Of a DNA stretch of 6,322 nt, positions 1 through 6,228 are shown one piece after another. Source of the DNA: Bryobacteraceae bacterium (lineage in GTDB: Bacteria; Acidobacteriota; Terriglobia; Bryobacterales; Bryobacteraceae); contig CANGVB010000228.1 of NCBI GenBank assembly GCA_947456995.1, forward strand, positions 1 through 6,322. The letters are read 5' to 3'. Within the stretch, counting starts at the first letter, position 1. Every line of letters begins with the position of its first letter. The notes below the pieces were generated by a model, which saw only the letters and a program-made list of their open reading frames with translations, made no database searches and was not told the origin of the DNA. Made by a program: the position numbers and the translations under genes.

Positions 1-41
1 AGGGTGAGGAATAGATAGCGATTTCGCATTGGCTTTGTGAG

Positions 42-47
42 CATAAT
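42..47 (+). promoter_or_regulatory. Possible -10 element (CATAAT) for ybaK, leaderless start
   Basis: CATAAT ends 8 nt before the GTG start at 56, the spacing expected when transcription begins at or next to the start codon. No Shine-Dalgarno is present in the 55 bases upstream. I see no convincing -35 box at the right distance, so this rests on the hexamer and spacing alone. The rest of positions 1-41 holds stop codons in several frames and nothing else I recognise. Confidence 0.35.
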
Positions 48-55
48 ACAGAATT

Positions 56-535
56 GTGGCGACAAAGACCAATGCAATGCGTTTGCTCGATCAGATGGGG
101 ATCGTCTATGAAGTACGAAACTATGAAGTGGACGAGGACGATTTGAGTGCCGAGACGGTGGCACGCAAGATTGGAATGCCTGAAGAACAGGTCTTCAAAA
201 CGTTGGTGGCCCGGGGCGACACCAACGGCATTGCGATGGCGGTGATTGCGGCCAATACAGAACTCGACTTGAAGGCCCTGGCGCGGGCCCGTGGCGACCG
301 CAAGATCGACACCGTGCCTCTTAAGGAAGTGCAGCCCTTGACCGGGTACATCCGAGGCGGGGTAACGGCACTGGCAGCAAAGAAAGACTATCCGGTTGTG
401 ATGGATGAGCTCGCTCAGTTGTTTGATTTGATTTCGGTGTCACCGGGGCAGCGCGGGATGCAATTGATCTTGAATCCGCTGGACTATGCCCGGGCGGTAA
501 ATGCGGTGTTCGCACCGATCTCGCGATTCAAATAG
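56..535 (+). CDS. ybaK: Cys-tRNA(Pro) deacylase, YbaK/EbsC family
   Basis: A 159-residue protein that matches the YbaK family over its full length. Members hydrolyse Cys-tRNA(Pro), the mischarged product of prolyl-tRNA synthetase, and act in trans in the cytoplasm. The family hallmarks are visible: the N-terminal TNAxRLLD-type helix (residues 5-12), the LSAETVA segment (30-36), VFKTLVARGD (46-55) with the conserved lysine K48 expected in the active site, ELDLKALA (69-76), GDRK (80-83) and the glycine-rich GYIRGGVTA loop (97-105). The chosen start is GTG at 56, because it gives the usual family N-terminus; ATG at 77 would remove the first seven residues. There is no Shine-Dalgarno before the GTG, but a CATAAT hexamer lies 8 nt upstream. 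The next gene begins only 10 bp after the stop. Assignment is firm; which tRNA it edits in vivo is inferred from the family. Confidence 0.95.
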   Translation: MATKTNAMRLLDQMGIVYEVRNYEVDEDDLSAETVARKIGMPEEQVFKTLVARGDTNGIAMAVIAANTELDLKALARARGDRKIDTVPLKEVQPLTGYIRGGVTALAAKKDYPVVMDELAQLFDLISVSPGQRGMQLILNPLDYARAVNAVFAPISRFK

Positions 536-538
536 AAT
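533..538 (+). promoter_or_regulatory. Possible -10 element (TAGAAT) overlapping the ybaK stop, leaderless start of the DUF1080 gene
   Basis: TAGAAT fits the TANNNT pattern of -10 elements and ends 7 nt before ATG at 546. It overlaps the ybaK TAG stop (533-535). The 5' side reads TCAAA then TAGAAT, and a near-identical TCAAAA then TAGAAT occurs just before the FmdB gene at 2544-2555. No Shine-Dalgarno is visible before 546. No clear -35 box was found. Confidence 0.35.
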
Positions 539-545
539 GGTCGGC

Positions 546-1217
546 ATGAAATGGTTGATGCTGATTTCTCTTTTGATGGCAGATAGCTTGCCCAAGGGCT
601 TCAAGCCCCTCTTTGACGGCAAGAGCTTCAAAGGATGGCACATCAGTGAAGTTAACCACCATGGCAACACCAAAGCCTGGAAGATCGACAAGGGCGTGAT
701 CACCGTTACCCAGGACAAACCCGGTAACGGCGGCATCATCCTGACCGATAAGCAGTATGCCAACTATGAACTGAGTCTCGAAGTGAAGCCAGACTTTGGT
801 TGTGATGGCGGAGTCTTTCTTAGGGCAACCGAGAAAGGCGAGGCTTACCAGATCATGATTGATTATCTAGAAGGTGGCGTCGTGGGTGGGATTTACGGCG
901 AGCGCATCCCCGAGATTGGCGTCGAGGGCAACGGCACCGGAAAGCGGCTCGACCGCGAGTGGATGAAGCACTGGAAAAAAGACGATTGGAATCATTTGCG
1001 CATCCGAATTGAGGGCGAGATTCCTCACATCCAGGTTTGGATCAATGGCCAGAAGACGGCAGACTGGACAGACAGCGCGAACCACGCAAAAACAGGAACA
1101 GGTAGGGGCATGATCGCCCTTCAATCGCACCGCTCAGACCCAAAGGCGAAGAGCCAAAGGTGGGTTGAAGGAGGTTTCCATCGTTTTCGAAATGTCGGCA
1201 TCCAAGAGTTGAAGTAG
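546..1217 (+). CDS. DUF1080 (3-keto-disaccharide hydrolase-type) protein, probably exported
   Basis: A 223-residue protein of the DUF1080 family, which has a concanavalin A-like beta-sandwich fold and is now often labelled 3-keto-disaccharide hydrolase; such proteins act on oxidised sugars or glycosides outside the cytoplasm. Family signatures are the opening GFKPLFDGKSFKGW (18-31), WKIDKGVI (45-52), GGIILTDKQYANYEL (62-76), GGVFLR (88-93), AYQIMIDY (100-107), WNHLRIRIEG followed by a VWINGQ strand, and the closing FRNVGIQEL. The N-terminus (K2, then WLMLISLLMA) looks like a short signal peptide, though no strong cleavage site is seen. ATG at 546 was chosen because it gives this signal-like start; ATG at 537 would add MVG, and an ATG at 501 would run through the end of ybaK and is unlikely. 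Family is firm; the substrate is unknown and no catalytic residue is assigned here. Confidence 0.85.
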   Translation: MKWLMLISLLMADSLPKGFKPLFDGKSFKGWHISEVNHHGNTKAWKIDKGVITVTQDKPGNGGIILTDKQYANYELSLEVKPDFGCDGGVFLRATEKGEAYQIMIDYLEGGVVGGIYGERIPEIGVEGNGTGKRLDREWMKHWKKDDWNHLRIRIEGEIPHIQVWINGQKTADWTDSANHAKTGTGRGMIALQSHRSDPKAKSQRWVEGGFHRFRNVGIQELK

Positions 1218-1275
1218 TACAAGAGCAATAAACGTAACGAAAGGGCCGTAACGCCGTCTGTTAACATGAGGTTGC

Positions 1276-1280
1276 GGAGA
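1276..1280 (+). promoter_or_regulatory. Shine-Dalgarno (GGAGA) of the S41 gene, in the 1218-1291 gap
   Basis: GGAGA lies 11 nt before ATG at 1292, a somewhat long spacing through an A-rich stretch. It is the only recognisable signal in the 74-bp gap after the DUF1080 gene. A TAACAT hexamer at 1262-1267 could be a -10 box, without a matching -35. GTAACG occurs twice (1234-1239 and 1248-1253) with no evident role. No hairpin followed by a T run, so no terminator is called. Confidence 0.45.
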
Positions 1281-1291
1281 AAAAACACCCA

Positions 1292-2533
1292 ATGAATCGT
1301 CGATTCCAATTTCTTTTTGTCTCATCGTCGCTCCTGGCAGTAGTTATGCTGCTGGTCGGCGTGAAGCTGGGCCGCAGCGCAAGCAATAGCGACGATCCCT
1401 ACAAGCACTTCAGTGTCTTCAGTGAAGTGATCACCAGGATCAAGAGCGACTACGTCGAAGAGCCTGACATGAAGAATGTCACCCTCGGTGCGTTGAACGG
1501 ATTGCTCGAGTCGATCGACCCCTTCGCCAGCTACCTCAATGCCGACCAATACAAGCAGTATCAGGCAACCAAGGGTGCGTCGAAAGCGAATGTGGGCTTG
1601 GTGCTGAGCCGCCGCTTCGGCTACGTCAGTGTTGTGGATTCTGTCCCCGGATCGCCTGCCGCCAAGGCCGGGCTGCATACAGGGGACATGCTCGAGACGA
1701 TCAAGGGAATCTCTACTCGCGACATGCCGCTCGCCTTTGCTGAGATGCTTCTGATGGGTGACGAAAATTCTACTGTCGATGTTCAGGTACTGCGCGCTCG
1801 TAAACCCGAGCCCGAGAAGTTGACCTTGACCCGTGTGAAGTCTGCCTATCCGCAACCGGTACTTACCCTTGGTGCAGATGGCACGGCAACTTTTGCCGTA
1901 AACTCCCTCGAGGGCAACTTGAAAGAAGCAGTAAAGAAGGGTCTGGAAAGCGCCAATTCCAAGGGCGTGAAGAAGCTGATCCTCGACCTGCGTCACTGTT
2001 CAACGGGCAACCCCGCTGATGGCGTTGATGTCGCAAACTGGTTTCTCGATAAAGGTGCGATTGGTTCTGTAAAGGGCCAGCGCTCTGACGAGCAGAAGTT
2101 TGTAGCCGATGCCGCTAAGCAAATCTGGAAGAATCAGATGGTGGTGATCGTAAACCGCGGCACCGCCGGAGCTGCCGAAGTGCTTGCTGCTGCGCTGCTG
2201 GATAGCAAGCGAGCGGATCTAGTGGGAGAACGCAGCTATGGCGATGCCTCAATTCGTAAAGCTTTGTCTCTCGACGATGGCAGCGCTGTGATCTTGAGCG
2301 TGGCCAAGTATTATGCTCCTAACGGCAAAGCAATCCAGGATACGGGCGTTGTACCGAACTATCCGATGAACGACACCTTGCTTGTTGCCGACGAAGACCC
2401 GGATGGCGACGGTATCCCGAATGCTCCTTCCGACAAGCCGAAGGAAGACTCGCTGATGAAGAAGGCGATTGAACTGTTGAACGGCGTAAAGACGGTTGCT
2501 GGAATTAATCCTGAAGCCGCAATGAAGCGCTAG
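1292..2533 (+). CDS. S41/C-terminal processing peptidase-like protein with PDZ domain, predicted inactive
   Basis: A 413-residue CtpA-like protein. Residues 5-24 form one hydrophobic segment (membrane anchor or uncleaved signal), placing the rest in the periplasm. Residues 37-90 match the N-terminal helical part of the family (SDYVE at 52-56; LLESIDPFASYL at 71-82). A PDZ-type region follows (about 98-170), with GLVL (102-105) and SPAAKAGLHTGDML (121-134). The S41 core covers about 175-365. Active protease sequence around the serine is typically G(S/T)ASASE; here it is GTAGAAE, so the serine position is Gly293. The catalytic lysine lies 25 residues further on, in GE(K)TFGK; here the gap-free match is GERSYGD, giving Asp318. 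Both catalytic residues are therefore missing while the fold motifs remain. The C-terminal part (367-377) has an acidic DxDPDGDGIPN motif resembling calcium-binding type-3 repeats. Expected role: a scaffold, chaperone or regulator binding C-terminal tails, which is inference. Confidence 0.88.
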   Translation: MNRRFQFLFVSSSLLAVVMLLVGVKLGRSASNSDDPYKHFSVFSEVITRIKSDYVEEPDMKNVTLGALNGLLESIDPFASYLNADQYKQYQATKGASKANVGLVLSRRFGYVSVVDSVPGSPAAKAGLHTGDMLETIKGISTRDMPLAFAEMLLMGDENSTVDVQVLRARKPEPEKLTLTRVKSAYPQPVLTLGADGTATFAVNSLEGNLKEAVKKGLESANSKGVKKLILDLRHCSTGNPADGVDVANWFLDKGAIGSVKGQRSDEQKFVADAAKQIWKNQMVVIVNRGTAGAAEVLAAALLDSKRADLVGERSYGDASIRKALSLDDGSAVILSVAKYYAPNGKAIQDTGVVPNYPMNDTLLVADEDPDGDGIPNAPSDKPKEDSLMKKAIELLNGVKTVAGINPEAAMKR

Positions 2534-2556
2534 CCAATACCTGTCAAAATAGAATT

Positions 2557-2907
2557 ATGCCGATTTATGAATACCGCTGTTCGGAATGCGGTAAGACCTT
2601 TGACTCAATTCAAAAGTTCAGTGATGAGCCATTCACAAAGTGCGGACAATCCAGCGTGGAATGTCCCAACGATGGCAACGGAGCGGTTGAGCGTCTATTG
2701 AGCACCCCCTCCTTCCATTTCAAGGGAAGCGGGTTCTACATCACCGATTACAACAAGGGCAGCGGCGGAGCGAAAGAAGCAAAGTCTCCTGCCACGAGTT
2801 CTTCTTCCTCCGAGAGTAAATCGGAATCGAAGTCTGAAACCAAGTCGGAATCGAAACCTGCGGCTACAACCAGCAGCACTCCGGCGCCCACCACTAAAAC
2901 CAGCTAG
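2557..2907 (+). CDS. FmdB-family zinc-ribbon protein with Ser/Glu/Lys tail
   Basis: A 116-residue protein opening with MPIYEYRC, the standard start of FmdB-family putative regulators, whose actual function is not established. The first zinc knuckle is C8-x2-C11. The second is unusual: C29 and C36 are separated by six residues instead of the CxxC normally seen, an apparent four-residue expansion, so metal binding may be altered. The conserved ERLLSTPSFHFKGSGFYITDY block (64-84 region) is intact. After it comes a low-complexity tail of about 45 residues made of S, E, K, then T, P and A, with an SESK repeat, probably disordered. The gene begins 23 bp after the S41 stop; there is no Shine-Dalgarno, and TAGAAT lies directly before the ATG. 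Family assignment is firm; role is unknown. Confidence 0.88.
   Translation: MPIYEYRCSECGKTFDSIQKFSDEPFTKCGQSSVECPNDGNGAVERLLSTPSFHFKGSGFYITDYNKGSGGAKEAKSPATSSSSSESKSESKSETKSESKPAATTSSTPAPTTKTS
2809..2856 (+). repeat. Four 12-bp tandem units encoding SESK repeats in the FmdB-family tail
   Basis: The units encode SESK, SESK, SETK and SESK (residues 85-100 of the FmdB-family protein). Units 2 and 4 are nearly identical in bases (TCGGAATCGAA at 2821-2831 and 2845-2855), while units 1 and 3 use other codons (TCC GAG AGT AAA; TCT GAA ACC AAG). The tract is in frame and looks like an older expansion, or one maintained at protein level, rather than a recent slippage. Confidence 0.75.
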
Positions 2908-2948
2908 CTGGAATCAGAACAATTTGTGTCCCTAGAGCGAGAATCGAA

Positions 2949-2954
2949 TATCTT
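2949..2954 (+). promoter_or_regulatory. Possible -10 element (TATCTT) for the four-TM protein gene
   Basis: TATCTT fits TANNNT and ends 6 nt before ATG at 2961. The 53-bp gap after the FmdB-family gene has no clear Shine-Dalgarno (only a weak TTGGA at 2953-2957, 3 nt from the ATG). No -35 box is evident. A 12-bp palindrome spans the FmdB stop (2900-2911) but lacks a T tract. Confidence 0.25.
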
Positions 2955-2960
2955 GGACAG

Positions 2961-3923
2961 ATGATTCGTTTCTCGCTTTTGGCGCTTTGCGGAATCGCCG
3001 GATGTCTGGCGACATGGATGCTCGTTGCCGAAGCGGCCAAAACCCTGGACTGCGCACAAAACTGGAAAAGGCGCACGGTTAAGGTATGGGGCGGCTCGGA
3101 CGGCGGCCAGTTGCGGGTGAAGTGGGGTGCAGACGATGAGCATGAAGCGTCTGTAGCTGTGTCGCCATTCGGGTTCTATAGCGATTACCAACAAAGACAG
3201 TTGCTGGAGAATCCCGCGAATGCGAGCGACAAACGCCTCGATGGCCTGCTTGATCTTTGGTACTTGCCAATCACCTGGACCGTGGCTCTCGTGTTGCTGG
3301 CTGCAAGCGCCGGCCTCATCTGGCAAACACCAATGGGTGAGGACCGTGAGTGGCAGGCAGGAGAGTGGGTAAAGCCAGCACAGCCTTTGCCTCCGATGCG
3401 TCCCAGCATTGCCGAGGTAAGGCCGCCTGTGGAGTATTGGAAGGCAAAAGTGCTTTATACGTTTTTGCTTGGAATACCTTTATTTCTGGGTGGTCTGTAT
3501 AACTTTCGAAGCAGCCTGATCGCCGGCATCGTTTTCGGCTGGCTAGGGACAATTGTGTTGGGGTGGTTTGTGTTTACGGCTTTGGATCACTATTCCGAGG
3601 TAGTGTGGGCGGGAGAACAGGGCTTCGAGAAGCGTTGTGTCTGGGGCCGGAAACAGGCAAAGTGGAGCGATGTGGGCAGCGTTGTCTACGAAGACGCGAT
3701 GGAGTATGCAAAGCGGATGGCAAGGGAAGAGGCACGCAGGAGACCCGGCAAACTGCCCGCGAGACTCCCCGACCTCTATCAGTGGTCGATTCAAGACAAA
3801 GAGGGAATCGAAATGATTGCCCTCGATGTGGAATCGAGAAGCAAGGATCAACTGGAAAAGCTGCTTGAGAAGGCTAGATCAGTGACCGACAGAAGGGGAA
3901 GCGCTGAAGGCACTACCAGGTAG
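2961..3923 (+). CDS. Unrecognised membrane protein, about four TM segments, possible PH-like C-terminal domain
   Basis: A 320-residue protein I cannot assign to a named family. Hydrophobic segments lie at about 5-26, 101-121, 165-181 and 185-207. Between the first two is a 75-residue stretch (28-100) predicted outside the cytoplasm, with beta-strand-like runs (RTVKVWGG, QLRVKWGA, SVAVSPFGF) somewhat reminiscent of DUF3592-type domains. A proline-rich linker (136-156) leads to the second TM pair. The C-terminal 110 residues are charged and probably cytoplasmic; EQGFEKRCVWGRKQAKWSDV (219-238) resembles the opening of bacterial PH-type domains, where a W-S-D-I/V motif is common, and a helical end (about 287-305) follows. 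The N-terminus also contains IAGC (12-15), which fits a lipobox, but hydrophobicity continues past the cysteine, so a TM helix is preferred. The last 14 codons overlap the convergent glycosyltransferase gene. That it is a gene is well supported by layout and clear TM pattern; function is open. Confidence 0.8.
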   Translation: MIRFSLLALCGIAGCLATWMLVAEAAKTLDCAQNWKRRTVKVWGGSDGGQLRVKWGADDEHEASVAVSPFGFYSDYQQRQLLENPANASDKRLDGLLDLWYLPITWTVALVLLAASAGLIWQTPMGEDREWQAGEWVKPAQPLPPMRPSIAEVRPPVEYWKAKVLYTFLLGIPLFLGGLYNFRSSLIAGIVFGWLGTIVLGWFVFTALDHYSEVVWAGEQGFEKRCVWGRKQAKWSDVGSVVYEDAMEYAKRMAREEARRRPGKLPARLPDLYQWSIQDKEGIEMIALDVESRSKDQLEKLLEKARSVTDRRGSAEGTTR

Positions 3924-5090
3924 GCCGATGCGTACGCATTGGGCATAGGCGCGATAGAGTTCTTCAAACACGTCGTCCCATGACTGCACAAATTTTGATT
4001 GCAGGGCACCTTCACGCAGACGCTTGCGGCAGTCTGGATTCCGGGCCACAGAGACGGCACTTGCGATGAACTTGGCATCAGAATTTGCGACCAAGCCAGA
4101 CACTTCATTCTCAATCAGGAATTTGGGGCCTCCCCCTGAGGTGACAATGCAAGGTGTCCCACAGGCGAGCGATTCCAGAATGACATTGCCAAAGGTATCC
4201 GTCCAGCTCGGGAACAAAAAAACATCCATGTTGGCGTAGGCTTCGGCCAGTTGCTGCCCTCGCAGAATTCCAGGCAGCTCGACCGATTTCATATTCTGCT
4301 GCAGCCATTCACGCTCGTTGCCATCACCAACGATGAGGAATTTGTAGTTGGATACGCCTTCGGCCAGAAGCATTTCTTCAATGCGGGCGAGGATGCGGAC
4401 ATTCTTTTCCGGGCGTAACCTGCCGCAGAAACCGAAGACGAGAGTGTCATCACGTCTGGTGCGGCGCATGGGATGGAAAAGCTCTCGATCAATGCCACGA
4501 TGCATCAACTGGCAAGGAAGTTTGGTCTTCTTTTCAAGCAGAGTCTGTAACTCAGGATTGGGTGCCAGCAAGAGCCGGGCAAACGAATAGTAGAAGCTCA
4601 GTAAGTCGAGTGAGGCGGCCTCCGCCGCGCGTTCCATCTTCGCTCGAATCGAGTCTGTGGTGAACCAGGAAATGAGGCTGCCAAGACGGGTACCGGCATA
4701 CTCGTGCAAGTTCGTGTGCCAGCTGGCAAGGATCGGAATTCCAAGCCTCTCGGCACAAGCGACTCCCAGGATACCGACGTCACTTGGGCCCGTAATGTGG
4801 ATAACATCCGGCTGAAAATCCTTGAGCGCTGCAATGGTGCGGCCCCAGTGACGAGCAAAGAACAGATCGAAGCTCATGTCGTTCTCGATGGGGATGCCAA
4901 TCGGAGAACGTTGAAGGTTCAGTTCAATGTGGTTGCCCGCGCGCGTCAGCTCTGTCTTGTCACCGGCATGGATGCTGAGAAACGGAAGATTGCGGCGGCG
5001 AGCAAACCCGTCAAGATTGCGGCTGGTATGTGCCACGCCGTTAATCTCGTGAAAGGAATCGGTAAAGAACGCAACGCGCATGGGCTTCAT
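3879..5090 (-). CDS. GT-B glycosyltransferase, family 4 type
   Basis: A 403-residue retaining glycosyltransferase of GT4 type, cytoplasmic or membrane-associated, expected to move a sugar from a nucleotide donor to a lipid or glycan acceptor. The N-terminal half has FFTDSFHEINGVAHTSR (8-24), PDVIHITGPSDVGI (94-107) and LASWHTNLHEYAG (121-133). The C-terminal donor domain has GFCGRLRPEKN (220-230), where R224 and K229 match the phosphate-binding pair, FLIVGDG (251-257) and FPSWTDTFGNVILESLACGTP (293-313). The usual Ex7E acidic pair appears as D298 and E306; Asp in the first position is common in the TDTFGN subgroup. The gene lies 22 bp downstream of the PHP gene on the same strand. Start: ATG at 5090, or ATG at 5081 (residue 4), which has TTGGA 9 nt upstream and gives the more typical MRVAFFTD opening. 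The 3' end overlaps the convergent gene by 45 bp. Acceptor and donor are not readable; PimB-like and sulfolipid-synthase-like enzymes are relatives. Confidence 0.9.
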   Translation of the reverse strand: MKPMRVAFFTDSFHEINGVAHTSRNLDGFARRRNLPFLSIHAGDKTELTRAGNHIELNLQRSPIGIPIENDMSFDLFFARHWGRTIAALKDFQPDVIHITGPSDVGILGVACAERLGIPILASWHTNLHEYAGTRLGSLISWFTTDSIRAKMERAAEAASLDLLSFYYSFARLLLAPNPELQTLLEKKTKLPCQLMHRGIDRELFHPMRRTRRDDTLVFGFCGRLRPEKNVRILARIEEMLLAEGVSNYKFLIVGDGNEREWLQQNMKSVELPGILRGQQLAEAYANMDVFLFPSWTDTFGNVILESLACGTPCIVTSGGGPKFLIENEVSGLVANSDAKFIASAVSVARNPDCRKRLREGALQSKFVQSWDDVFEELYRAYAQCVRIGLPGSAFSASPSVGH

Positions 5091-5099
5091 TCCAATCTG

Positions 5100-5105
5100 A
5101 TTTTA
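5100..5105 (-). promoter_or_regulatory. Possible -10 element (TAAAAT) upstream of the glycosyltransferase
   Basis: On the minus strand TAAAAT ends 9 nt before ATG at 5090. TTGGCT at 5130-5125 is a possible -35 box, with a 19-nt spacer that is longer than ideal. It would be an internal promoter within the PHP-glycosyltransferase pair. Evidence is only similarity and spacing. Confidence 0.25.
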
Positions 5106-5112
5106 GTATCTG

Positions 5113-6228
5113 CTATGTGGCAAGAGCCAATTTGAGAACAGCACGCACGTGGCGCGATTCCAAAAGGCGCATTGCCGAAATAAATTGCCCGACAATATCG
5201 GGACCATTGCCCGTCCAGACCTCTGAAACCCGGCGGATAGTAGAGTCATCGCAGTGATAGAAAACACGATCGGACCACCGGCGGCGGTCGGTTGAGAAGT
5301 TGTTGTAGGTGCGAAGGACATCAGACATAACCTGCAGTACACGCAAGCGAATCGGTTCGTCGTACTGCTCCATGTAGACGGTGTGAGTGGGGGTGCCGTT
5401 TCGAATTTCCGCTACGAACTCGTTGAAGGTGTTCGCACTGGTGAGATTGACGAGCGCATTGGGCTCGCAGCCGTGACGATCACCGCCTGAGATAAGGGGC
5501 AAGCTCCAAACTTCAGCAAGTTGCACAACATCGTTGTTCTCTTTTGGCGAACGAAGGCCATTGAGCTCGAGAGCATGAATATTGCGGCCGTGACGTGCGA
5601 GAAATGAGTGCAGGATTTGCAGGTGATGAGTCTGTCCAATGCGGGCTTCGTCCCACAGCGGATGGTTGATGATGATCAGGGTGTGAGGGTCTCGCTGAAG
5701 TTCGTCGAGCATATCTGCAATGCGTTCTTCTGAGGGATTGGCAGTGACTTGCTTCATCGCCTCTTCCAGCATGCGAGCACGGGCCGGCTGCATATTATGC
5801 ACGCCAAGATGGAGGAAGGACTGGCCTAGCGGGACGGTCCACTCAGAGGATATGGGCGCACCGGCGCATTCCTCGAAGATCTCGAGAGCGAAACCGGCAT
5901 CGACGTTGTCGTGGTCGCTAAGGCTGACCAGGGCGGTGCGGCCGAGCTTCTGTTCGATCTGGCTGCGTTCGAGGTCAAAGGCGGCTTTGGGTTCAAGAGG
6001 TGGGGTCCACCAGACACGGGAGTAATCGAAGGGTTTGCCATGGTAGTCAAGATAAGCAGTCTCCAGGTGACGGATGCGCCCGGTCATATAAGGAACCTTA
6101 TTGACGTAGCGCGGTATGAAGCTCATGGTCTCGCGGGATCTGCTCGTGTGCGAGTGCAGCGACACGGCAGTACCAAGATGCCCGGGCAGGGGCTGGCGAG
6201 AAGCGTGATAGAGGAATGATCGGGTCAT
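5113..6228 (-). CDS. PHP-domain metal-dependent phosphoesterase-like protein
   Basis: A 371-residue protein with the metal-ligand motifs of the PHP superfamily: HSH at 25-27, SDHD at 104-107, E129 in SSEWTVP, H140 and H144 in FLHLGVHN, NHPLWD with H189, and GGDRH with D250 and H252. PHP proteins bind two or three metal ions and hydrolyse phosphate esters; substrates range from nucleotides and histidinol phosphate to DNA. All ligands look present, so activity is expected. About 77 residues separate HSH from SDHD, much more than in compact PHP proteins, leaving room for an inserted cap (about 35-95, rich in Tyr and Trp). The C-terminal 100 residues are not part of the metal core. ATG at 6228 has AAGGAG 5 nt upstream. 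The gene is followed after 22 bp by the GT4 gene, which suggests a shared glycan or lipid pathway. Substrate unknown. Confidence 0.85.
   Translation of the reverse strand: MTRSFLYHASRQPLPGHLGTAVSLHSHTSRSRETMSFIPRYVNKVPYMTGRIRHLETAYLDYHGKPFDYSRVWWTPPLEPKAAFDLERSQIEQKLGRTALVSLSDHDNVDAGFALEIFEECAGAPISSEWTVPLGQSFLHLGVHNMQPARARMLEEAMKQVTANPSEERIADMLDELQRDPHTLIIINHPLWDEARIGQTHHLQILHSFLARHGRNIHALELNGLRSPKENNDVVQLAEVWSLPLISGGDRHGCEPNALVNLTSANTFNEFVAEIRNGTPTHTVYMEQYDEPIRLRVLQVMSDVLRTYNNFSTDRRRWSDRVFYHCDDSTIRRVSEVWTGNGPDIVGQFISAMRLLESRHVRAVLKLALAT

Noticed and set aside
501..545. In-frame ATG at 501 (and at 537) as start for the DUF1080 gene
   Set aside because: The 501 start would translate through the end of ybaK and place 15 polar residues before a signal-like segment. 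The 537 start remains possible but 546 gives the cleaner signal peptide.
596..608. Inverted repeat GGGCTT-C-AAGCCC near the start of the DUF1080 gene
   Set aside because: Single-base loop is too small for a hairpin, and the bases encode the conserved GFKPLFDG motif.
1322..1996. 224-residue minus-strand open frame
   Set aside because: Antisense shadow of the S41-like gene; no recognisable motif and His/Gln/Arg-rich composition typical of shadows.
2900..2911. Palindrome CCAGCTAGCTGG around the FmdB stop as a terminator
   Set aside because: Stem of four base pairs at most with a loop, and no T tract follows.
2961..3005. Lipoprotein signal (IAGC at residues 12-15) in the four-TM protein
   Set aside because: The h-region before the cysteine is short and hydrophobic residues continue well past it, so a TM helix is the better reading.
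3928..3939. Palindrome ATGCGTACGCAT just after the four-TM gene stop as an operator or terminator
   Set aside because: It lies inside the glycosyltransferase coding region, forms only a short hairpin and has no T run; chance coding sequence is enough.
4704..5135. 143-residue plus-strand open frame
   Set aside because: Antisense to the glycosyltransferase, which has clear family motifs; the plus frame has none.
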